Position numbers and translations under genes: made by a program
Notes under the pieces: model-generated
Seen by the model: only the letters and a program-made list of their open reading frames with translations
What the model was told of the DNA's origin: nothing
Databases searched by the model: none
Origin: Clostridia bacterium
Lineage (GTDB): Bacteria; Bacillota_A; Clostridia; Oscillospirales; CAG-272
DNA length: 5,109 nucleotides
Direction: 5' to 3'
Assembly (NCBI GenBank): GCA_017500625.1
Contig: JAFVYX010000161.1
Location: 1 to 5,109, forward strand
Shown: one piece after another, positions 1 to 5,109 of the stretch
Position numbering within the stretch: position 1 is the stretch's first letter
Layout of the letters: the number at the start of each line of letters is the position of its first letter

Positions 1-1053
1 ACCCTCCTCGGGGAGGGAAGCCAGGGGCCCGTTCTCTACCGTGTCAAATGGGTGAATGAGGAGCTGGCCGCCAAGACCTCCACCCACAGCACGTCCGATA
101 CCCCCGAGGAGCTTATTCGCCTTGTGCCCATCTACTTTGACTGGGACAAGGCCGCCGAGCATTACGCCCTGGAGGTCTCGCTCGGCACCACGGAGGCGAA
201 AAACGTCCGTGAGTACGTTCTCTCGCTCCTCCTCCGTGAGGGCATCTCGGATGTCGACCCCGCCGCCTTTCCCGATGACTTCTGGCGGGAGGACACCACC
301 GCCGAGCTCAGCATCGGCACGGAAACGCTGGCGGCCATGGTGCTTGCCGACCTTCCGCACTTGGAGGATGTCTCCTATACCGTTTCGGGGCTTGTCGCCC
401 GTGTGGGCGAGGTCCTGGTGCTGGACAGCTCCCTCTTTACCGTCGGCTACAGTGAGCTTTTCGCCTCCTTCTCTCTCTCGGAGTATGACGTGGCGGGCAT
501 CCACAAGCGCCTGCGCGCGGGCGAGCGTGTCTACGCCGCGGTGGGGGTCAACGCCCTCTCGGGCCGTGAGCTGATCGCCGAGATCGTGAAGATCGAGGGC
601 GGCTCCTCCTCCTCGGGCATCTCCTACTTCACGCTTCTCGGTCGCCTCGTGTTCCCCGAGATCACGGTCGGGGGGGACGGCACCGAGCGCGGGAGCTACA
701 CCTATTACGATGCCTTCCTTGACGATGCCACCGTCACCTACCTCGGCGTGGACCTTACGGACAACCTGCGCCCCGAGGAGGTGCTGTCCAACTACTCTCT
801 GACCGTCACGGCGCAAAAGGCCGTCGTACCGAACGCGCTGGTCGTTCCGACCAAGTGCATCTATTACGACGATGCCAAAAAACCGTACGTCATAGTGCTT
901 GACGCCGATAAAAAGGAAAAGCGCGTCTACATCAAGATCACGCTTTCCACGGGCACGGATGCCGCCGTGACCGCGGCCGACGGCTACACGCTGAACGAGG
1001 GTGACGTTCTGCGCTACACGGCGGAAGCCACGCTCATCGGGTCGCTCTTCTGA
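1..1053 (+). CDS. Periplasmic/extracytoplasmic adaptor (membrane-fusion, HlyD/MacA/YknX-like) of an ABC exporter, 5'-partial
   Basis: The frame is open from base 1 to a TGA at 1051-1053, giving 350 visible residues. A GTG at 52 could be read as a start, but the frame continues upstream with no ribosome-binding site before it, so the true start with its membrane anchor most likely lies outside the window. From about residue 122 the protein reads like the second half of an adaptor lipoyl domain (VSGLVARVGEVLVLDSSLF), then a beta-barrel with the usual 'xSEYDVAGI...LRAGERV' pattern. Near residues 277-340 comes a membrane-proximal domain (ALVVPTKCIYYDD...KPYVIVLD, ending NEGDVLRY). In known systems such adaptors link the permease to outer layers and stimulate the ATPase. 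The ATPase gene overlaps the stop codon, which supports this role. The region before residue 120 lacks an obvious heptad-repeat coiled-coil hairpin, which is unusual. The family call rests on C-terminal pattern plus operon context, and the substrate is unknown. Confidence 0.8.
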   Translation, partial: TLLGEGSQGPVLYRVKWVNEELAAKTSTHSTSDTPEELIRLVPIYFDWDKAAEHYALEVSLGTTEAKNVREYVLSLLLREGISDVDPAAFPDDFWREDTTAELSIGTETLAAMVLADLPHLEDVSYTVSGLVARVGEVLVLDSSLFTVGYSELFASFSLSEYDVAGIHKRLRAGERVYAAVGVNALSGRELIAEIVKIEGGSSSSGISYFTLLGRLVFPEITVGGDGTERGSYTYYDAFLDDATVTYLGVDLTDNLRPEEVLSNYSLTVTAQKAVVPNALVVPTKCIYYDDAKKPYVIVLDADKKEKRVYIKITLSTGTDAAVTAADGYTLNEGDVLRYTAEATLIGSLF

Positions 1054-1763
1054 TGGACGCCCCCCGCCACCTGCTCTCCCTTGAGGGCATTACCAAGACC
1101 TATCACATGGGGGACGTTCCCTTTCCCGTGCTTCACGGCATCACCCTGCACGTGGATGCGGGCGAGTTCGTTTCGGTGCTTGGCCCCTCGGGCTCGGGAA
1201 AATCCACCCTCATGAACATCATCGGCTGTCTTGATGTGCCGGACGGCGGCACCTACACGCTCGGCCGCCGCGCGGTCGCCGGCCTTTCCGAGAGGGAAAT
1301 GGCGCGCCTGCGCAACCGTGACATCGGCTTTGTGTTCCAGAGCTTTCAGCTTCTGCCGCGCATCTCGGCGCTGGAGAACGTGATGCTCCCCCTCATTTAT
1401 GCGGGAGTGCCGCGTGCCAAGCGGCGGGAGCGCGCCATGGCAGAGCTTACGCGTGTGGGCCTTGCCGACAAGGCACAGAACCTGCCGCGCCAGCTCTCGG
1501 GCGGTCAGCAGCAGCGCGTGGCCATTGCCCGTGCACTCGTCACGCGGCCGCGCCTCCTCCTCGCCGATGAGCCGACGGGCGCCCTTGACCGCGCCACCGG
1601 CGCGCAGATCATGGACATCTTTCGCTCCCTGAATAGTGAGGGCATCACCGTCGTGATGATCACGCACGACCATAAGGTCGCATCCTACGCCTCGCGCATC
1701 GTGTATATCCTCGACGGCCGCCTTTACAGCGCCGAGGAATACGCGGCGCTGAGTGAGAGCTGA
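1053..1763 (+). CDS. ABC transporter ATP-binding protein, MacB/LolD/YknY type
   Basis: This 236-residue protein is the cytoplasmic ATPase that would power the adjacent permease. All motifs are present and intact: A-loop Tyr17, Walker A GPSGSGKST at 44-52, Q-loop Gln96 (FVFQSFQLLP), signature LSGGQQQR at 148-155, Walker B LLLADEP at 168-174 with catalytic Glu173, D-loop ALD at 177-179 and H-loop His205 (ITHD). The length and the 'RNRDIGFVFQSFQLLP' and 'ADEPTGALD' wording are typical of the MacB/LolD/FtsE-like branch that works with FtsX-fold permeases. The ATG at 1053 shares its A with the adaptor's TGA stop (TGATG). No good Shine-Dalgarno precedes it, so translation probably depends on termination-reinitiation coupling. 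The ATPase function is secure; the transported substrate cannot be told from this subunit. Confidence 0.97.
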   Translation: MDAPRHLLSLEGITKTYHMGDVPFPVLHGITLHVDAGEFVSVLGPSGSGKSTLMNIIGCLDVPDGGTYTLGRRAVAGLSEREMARLRNRDIGFVFQSFQLLPRISALENVMLPLIYAGVPRAKRRERAMAELTRVGLADKAQNLPRQLSGGQQQRVAIARALVTRPRLLLADEPTGALDRATGAQIMDIFRSLNSEGITVVMITHDHKVASYASRIVYILDGRLYSAEEYAALSES

Positions 1764-1770
1764 GGGGGTG
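1763..1770 (+). promoter_or_regulatory. Ribosome binding site of the MacB-type permease
   Basis: AGGGGGTG differs at one base from the ideal AGGAGGTG and lies 5 nt before the ATG at 1776. Its first base is the last base of the ATPase stop codon, so the permease should be translated efficiently from the same mRNA. This supports the ATG at 1776 as the start. Confidence 0.7.
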
Positions 1771-1775
1771 AGGGA

Positions 1776-2984
1776 ATGCTTATTTTCAGTACGATCCGCA
1801 TGAGCTTTGCGAATCTTCGCGCCAACGCCGTACGCACCTTTCTGACGATGCTCGGCGTTATCATCGGCATCTCCTCGATCCTTGCCCTCCTCACCATCGG
1901 CCAGGGCGTGACCGACTCGGTCATCGACCAGCTGGCGGGGCTTGGCGGCAACCGCGCCACCGTTGCCATCACCGACCGCACCGTCAAGCCGGGCTTTACC
2001 CAAGGGGAGCTTTCGCGCTTTGCCGCGCTTGAGGGGGTGGAGGGCGTGTCCCCCTCGCTCTCCTCTAACCGCGTCCTGACCCTTACGCCCGAGCTGACCA
2101 ACAGTAAGTATGACGGCGTTTATACCATTTCCCGCCGTGTGATGGGCGTGACCGACTTTTATTTCAGCACCTACACCAAAAACGCGGGCATGCTCTATGG
2201 GCGCAGCATCTCGTCCGATGACGTTACCCACCGTACCAACGTCTGTGTCCTCGGCTATGACCTTTGGCAGCGCCTCTACGGCAACTATTCGCCCGTTGGC
2301 GAGGTCATCAAGATCAACAACACCGAGTGCGTGATCGTTGGTGTGATGAACCAGCTTGTGGGTATCGACGTCTCGGGCAACAGCTCGGTCCTTGTGCCTT
2401 ACACCACCGCCGCCCAGACCTTCTCGATGGGGCTCCCCTCGCAGTTTGACGTGGTGATCGCCTCCTCCTACGATACCGAGGAGGTCATCGGCCGCGTCCG
2501 CGACCTTTGCGCCACGCTGCTCAACAGTCCGCGCGGGGAGGGCTATTCCATCGTCAACCAGGAGGAGGTCGTGGATATGGTGGTCACCATCACCGACCTT
2601 GTCCTCGGTATGCTGGCGGGTATCGCGGTCATCGCCCTCATCGTCGGCGGTATCGGCATTATGAACATGATGCTCGTCACGGTCTCGGAGCGCACCGCGG
2701 AGATCGGCCTCCGCAAGGCCCTCGGCGCCCGCCCCGGAGTGATCCTTTTGCAGTTCTTGACCGAGGCGGTCATCATCAGTCTCTTCGGCGGCCTTGTCGG
2801 CGTCGGCCTTGGCGTTGCCATCTCCTACGTTGCCTCGGTGCTGATCGGCTACACCTTCGTCTTTAACCCTGCCACCGCGCTTCTGGCGCTCCTCTTTGCC
2901 CTGCTTGTCGGTGCCGTGTTCGGGCTTCTGCCCGCCCGCCGCGCCGCCCGCATGAACCCGATCGAGGCCCTGCGCTCGGCATAA
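1776..2984 (+). CDS. ABC transporter permease, MacB/FtsX family (MacB_PCD plus FtsX domains)
   Basis: The 402-residue membrane subunit has the classic MacB layout. A short cytoplasmic N-terminus (SFANLRANAVRTFLTMLG) leads into TM1 at about 22-42. A large extracytoplasmic domain spans about 45-275. TM2 is at about 276-300 (LGMLAGIAVIALIVGGIGIM), TM3 at about 328-350 and TM4 at about 363-388. Family hallmarks are 'NMMLVTVSERTAEIGLRKALGA' after TM2 (residues about 296-318), which forms the coupling helix that contacts the ATPase, and a C-terminal PARRAARMNPIEALRS tail. There is no fused ATPase domain, unlike E. coli MacB, so this is the split form seen in Firmicutes YknYZ-type systems. Such permeases do not pump through a channel but use mechanotransmission on substrates at the outer face (family knowledge). 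Candidate substrates include antimicrobial peptides, lipids or lipoproteins; none is indicated by the sequence. It is the last gene of the operon, and a terminator follows immediately. Confidence 0.96.
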   Translation: MLIFSTIRMSFANLRANAVRTFLTMLGVIIGISSILALLTIGQGVTDSVIDQLAGLGGNRATVAITDRTVKPGFTQGELSRFAALEGVEGVSPSLSSNRVLTLTPELTNSKYDGVYTISRRVMGVTDFYFSTYTKNAGMLYGRSISSDDVTHRTNVCVLGYDLWQRLYGNYSPVGEVIKINNTECVIVGVMNQLVGIDVSGNSSVLVPYTTAAQTFSMGLPSQFDVVIASSYDTEEVIGRVRDLCATLLNSPRGEGYSIVNQEEVVDMVVTITDLVLGMLAGIAVIALIVGGIGIMNMMLVTVSERTAEIGLRKALGARPGVILLQFLTEAVIISLFGGLVGVGLGVAISYVASVLIGYTFVFNPATALLALLFALLVGAVFGLLPARRAARMNPIEALRSA

Positions 2985-2989
2985 AAAAC

Positions 2990-3021
2990 AAAAAAAGCAA
3001 GCCCTCAGGGCTTGCTTTTTT
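2990..3021. terminator. Bidirectional intrinsic terminator between convergent genes
   Basis: The arms GCAAGCCC (2997-3004) and GGGCTTGC (3008-3015) form a perfect 8-bp GC-rich stem around a TCA loop. It is flanked by A7 (2990-2996) and T6 (3016-3021), which can extend the pairing to 14 bp. Read on the plus strand, the T6 terminates the exporter operon, whose stop is 5 nt before the A run. Read on the minus strand, the A7 becomes U7 and terminates the esterase operon, whose stop codon is only 3 nt from the T run. The hairpin occupies nearly the whole 40-nt intergenic gap. Confidence 0.93.
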
Positions 3022-3024
3022 GTA

Positions 3025-4059
3025 TTAGATGCTCTCTCTGTGAAGCTTCACGAATTCTATGAGCCGATGCCAGTCGGCGCGGCTGAAATAGTGGAGCCCC
3101 TCGCGCAGGTGATACCCGATACGGCCCGAAAGGAAGCCCTCGCCGATCTCGGCGGGACGGTCGGGCGCGGGGAAGCCACCCGGGAAGGCGGGGGACGCGG
3201 CGTAGGCCGTCAGCTGCTCGGACAGGGGGTCGGCCCACGCGTCCTCGGAGCCGCTACCGATGAGGACGTAGCGCGGCGCACAGCAAGCGGCCAGAAAATG
3301 CTGGTCGAAGGGCATCGCGTCCTCGTTGTCCACGTACCTTTCGTAATTCTTGCAGAACCAGAAGGGGAAGCGCTCGTAAATCGCGCGGACGGTCTCGCCC
3401 CCCTTGCCGCGCGTGATCGCGGCGCCCGCACAGCCCGAATCGTTGGAGTAGGCAAAGGCAAAGCGCTCGTCGGTGGCGGCGGCGAGAAGCGCCGTTTTTC
3501 CAAGACGCGAGTGGCCGCACACCACGGCGGTCGTAAGGTCAAGCACGTCGGTACGCGTTTCGGCGTAATCCATCACGCGCTGGGCCGCCCACGCCCACAT
3601 CGAAAGCTTGCCCGCGTCGCTCGGGCCGCGCTTTCCCCCCTCGTAAAGCACGCCCGCCAGCCCATCGGTGAAGTCGCCGTTGTCGGCCGTAACGTCAAGG
3701 TAGGAGAAGGACAGCACCGCAAAGCCCGCGTCCACAAGCTCCTCGGTGGGCTGATAGCGGTCGGGCACGTCGGGGCGGAAGTTGATATGGACAAAGAAGG
3801 GGTGGCGCTCCCCGTCGTTCGGCAGAGTGGCATAAAAAGGGAAGGAAAAGGGCTTGCCCCCCACCGTGCCCGAGGCCACCACACGGTGGCAGTCGGCCTT
3901 GCCCGCGCAAAAGCTCGGTATGACCTTCGGTGTCACCGAAAAGGTGAGGGTGTCGGGTTTGGGTGGAAGATAGCCGTATTCCTCGCGCTGTAAAATGTCC
4001 AGCATCGCCTTGCGCGACGTGAGCGGCGGAAGCGCGCGCTCCTTGAGAAGCTTCAGCAT
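3025..4059 (-). CDS. Alpha/beta-hydrolase, CE15 (glucuronoyl esterase)-like carbohydrate esterase, no signal peptide
   Basis: The 344-residue protein is probably a serine esterase acting on a carbohydrate ester. The nucleophile elbow is CGHSRLGKTAL (181-191), with Ser184 in a G-x-S-x-x-G-K context. This matches the 'G-C/H-S-R-x-G-K' signature of carbohydrate esterase family 15, whose characterised members cleave lignin-glucuronoxylan esters. The likely catalytic His is His323 in 'YHLREGLHYFSRADW'. The acid is either Asp273 (GSGSEDAWADP) or Asp207 in SNDSGCAG, where many CE15 enzymes have Glu. Other family-like stretches are FPFWFCKNY (231-239) and MPFDQHFLAACCAPR (249-263). The N-terminus (MLKLLKERALPPL) has no hydrophobic signal segment, so the enzyme looks cytoplasmic and may act on imported oligosaccharides. 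A good Shine-Dalgarno 8 nt before the ATG supports the start. It lies 27 nt after the helical-repeat gene, probably in one transcript. The exact substrate is uncertain; a different sugar or acetyl ester is possible. Confidence 0.85.
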   Translation of the reverse strand: MLKLLKERALPPLTSRKAMLDILQREEYGYLPPKPDTLTFSVTPKVIPSFCAGKADCHRVVASGTVGGKPFSFPFYATLPNDGERHPFFVHINFRPDVPDRYQPTEELVDAGFAVLSFSYLDVTADNGDFTDGLAGVLYEGGKRGPSDAGKLSMWAWAAQRVMDYAETRTDVLDLTTAVVCGHSRLGKTALLAAATDERFAFAYSNDSGCAGAAITRGKGGETVRAIYERFPFWFCKNYERYVDNEDAMPFDQHFLAACCAPRYVLIGSGSEDAWADPLSEQLTAYAASPAFPGGFPAPDRPAEIGEGFLSGRIGYHLREGLHYFSRADWHRLIEFVKLHRESI

Positions 4060-4067
4060 GGTAGATT

Positions 4068-4073
4068 CTCCTT
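4068..4073 (-). promoter_or_regulatory. Ribosome binding site of the CE15-like esterase
   Basis: On the minus strand, AAGGAG lies 8 nt upstream of the ATG at 4059-4057, inside the 27-nt gap to the upstream gene. It fixes the esterase start and shows that no signal peptide was missed through a wrong start choice. Confidence 0.75.
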
Positions 4074-4086
4074 TTTGATCGTGAAG

Positions 4087-5109
4087 TTAGAGTGCTTCTT
4101 CCTTCAGCGGATTGTCGGCGAGGGCCGCCCTTTGACGCTCTGCCAAAAGATCCTGAATAAAGACCAGGCGCTCCAGCTGCTCGCTTTTCAGCAAAAAGCT
4201 TTCCAGCTCCCGTTCCAGGAGCGCGTATTCCCGTGCGATCTCCTCGGGAGATTTGCGGTTCAGCGCCGTATTGGCATTGATCTCGTCGATCTTGCAAATA
4301 AAGTATTCGTACGAAAGGGCGCTGCGGATTACTTGGTGGAAGCTTGTCTGCTTGAGCCAGGATTTTCGTATAATGCTGGCAAACGAAAAATATTTCAGCG
4401 CGTTCTTCGCGTCCTCGGGCTGCGACCAAAGACGGTATTGCAGAAGATGGCATCGGGCCAGATTGCAGCCCACGAATCCTGACCAGATCCTGAGTCCGAG
4501 GTCGGTATGCTCGGCATAGCTTTCCACCACCTTCCCAAAGCAAAGGGTGGCCTCTCTGAGATGCTCCTCGTTTCCACGGGTTTCATAAAGATGCAGATAA
4601 AGCAAGCCGAGGTAATCGTAATACACCGTAAGGGCTAAGGGGTTTTTAACGTCGCACGCCTCGGCCGGCTCAAGCAACAGCATATGAAGGAGCGATTCGT
4701 AATCCACGTCTTGAGAGTGCTTGGCGGTAATCTTGCTTTGCACGTATTCCCGCACGACGGCGGTGAGATTTTGCAGGAAGGAGACGTTACTCTTGCCGCA
4801 GTACGCAATGTCCTGGCGGGAGTAATGCGACGTCAGGGCCTTGATCCTCTCCAGGAAGGCGTTGACCCAATCGTTCCTGCCAAACATGCCGATAAAGCCG
4901 ATTCTTTCGAGGAAATAAAGACAGCGCTCCTCGAAATGAAGGAAGCTTTCGCATTCCTCCTCCCAATACTTCAAAACCGATTTAAGATAGCTTTCTTCCT
5001 TGGAGTCAAGAGCCGAGCAGGAGGAGAAAAGCTCCCCGTAATCCACGTAATGCTCCTCTCGCTCCAAGAGCTTGTCATACTGAGGGACAACGTTGTTATT
5101 GCTCTTACC
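4087..5109 (-). CDS. Helical-repeat (TPR-like) protein of unknown function, 5'-partial
   Basis: The minus-strand frame is open from the window edge (5109) to a TAA at 4089-4087, giving 340 visible residues. A TTG at 5067 could be taken as a start, but no Shine-Dalgarno precedes it and the frame continues upstream (GKSNNNVVPQYDKLL), so the real start is probably outside. The visible part is rich in Leu, Glu, Tyr and Phe and looks almost fully alpha-helical and soluble, with no signal peptide or membrane segment. The middle (visible residues about 155-255) has paired amphipathic helices in the style of TPR repeats: 'YYDYLGLLYLHLYETRGNEEHLREATLCFGKVVESY', here written in short as YDYLGLLYL and LREATLCFGKVVE, followed by LARCHLLQYRLW and AKNALKYFSFASI. 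The C-terminus (about 287-328) is a charged helix, possibly a coiled coil. Its base composition is clearly lower in G+C than the neighbours. I do not recognise the family. A regulatory or effector domain may precede this part, but that is not visible. Confidence 0.75.
   Translation of the reverse strand, partial: GKSNNNVVPQYDKLLEREEHYVDYGELFSSCSALDSKEESYLKSVLKYWEEECESFLHFEERCLYFLERIGFIGMFGRNDWVNAFLERIKALTSHYSRQDIAYCGKSNVSFLQNLTAVVREYVQSKITAKHSQDVDYESLLHMLLLEPAEACDVKNPLALTVYYDYLGLLYLHLYETRGNEEHLREATLCFGKVVESYAEHTDLGLRIWSGFVGCNLARCHLLQYRLWSQPEDAKNALKYFSFASIIRKSWLKQTSFHQVIRSALSYEYFICKIDEINANTALNRKSPEEIAREYALLERELESFLLKSEQLERLVFIQDLLAERQRAALADNPLKEEAL

Noticed and set aside
2031..2056. Inverted repeat GAGGGGG ... 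CCCCCTC inside the permease gene
   Set aside because: It is a 7-bp stem with a 12-nt loop and no T tract, and it encodes ordinary extracytoplasmic-domain residues. It is likely a chance result of G- and C-rich codons.
1014..2231. A 405-codon open frame on the minus strand opposite the ATPase and permease
   Set aside because: It lies antisense to two genes with full, recognisable motifs. Its product is rich in His, Arg, Gly and Ala without domain character, as expected from third-position bias in a GC-rich region.
3040..3993. A 317-codon open frame on the plus strand opposite the esterase
   Set aside because: It is antisense to the motif-bearing CE15-like gene and its translation is low-complexity (Gly/Arg/Val-rich). 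There is no ribosome site or family resemblance.
3695..4543. A 282-codon minus-strand frame spanning the esterase/repeat-protein junction
   Set aside because: It overlaps two better-supported genes in another frame, cuts across the esterase's ribosome site and start, and shows no domain pattern.
5065..5067. TTG as the true start of the helical-repeat gene
   Set aside because: No Shine-Dalgarno lies upstream on the minus strand and the reading frame stays open to the window edge, so a 5'-partial gene is more likely.
4790..5109. 'GKS' tripeptides in the helical-repeat protein as possible Walker A motifs
   Set aside because: The one near visible residue 105 (AYCGKSN) lacks the leading Gly of GxxxxGK[ST]. 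The one at the window edge has no visible sequence before it, so a P-loop cannot be claimed.

Overview
The window looks like a GC-rich bacterial chromosome. Most of it appears to be about 60-70% G+C by eye, with tightly packed genes, short Shine-Dalgarno spacing and a strong intrinsic terminator. The export operon has the adaptor / ATPase / permease layout of the Firmicutes YknXYZ (MacAB-like) transporters. Together with a carbohydrate-esterase-like gene, this suggests a GC-rich member of the Clostridia or a related Firmicute, perhaps from a gut or plant-degrading community. This taxonomic guess is an inference, not something the sequence proves.

Left half, plus strand (1-2984): a three-gene operon for a tripartite MacB-type ABC exporter. 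It holds the 3' part of a membrane-fusion/adaptor protein (open to the window edge), a complete ATPase with every canonical nucleotide-binding motif, and a complete four-helix MacB/FtsX-type permease. The adaptor and ATPase genes share one base (TGATG). The ATPase and permease genes are 12 nt apart, with a near-consensus Shine-Dalgarno that starts in the ATPase stop codon. The three products would form one machine that moves a substrate from the membrane or cell surface outward; the sequence does not show which substrate.

Middle (2985-3024): a 40-nt gap between convergent genes, filled by one hairpin with A7 on one side and T6 on the other. It should terminate transcription from both directions.

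Right half, minus strand (5109-3025): two genes 27 nt apart and probably co-transcribed. The upstream one (5109-4087) is the C-terminal part of an alpha-helical, TPR-like protein whose start lies outside the window. Its base composition is clearly lower in G+C (about 50% in sampled rows) than its neighbours. The downstream one (4059-3025) is a complete alpha/beta-hydrolase resembling carbohydrate esterase family 15 (glucuronoyl esterases), without a signal peptide.

No tRNA, rRNA, CRISPR array, insertion sequence, attachment site or origin was seen. No promoter could be placed, because both operons begin outside the window. No clearly new system is demonstrable. The points most worth a second look are the divergent adaptor, the cytoplasmic CE15-like esterase, and the compositionally distinct truncated helical-repeat protein.
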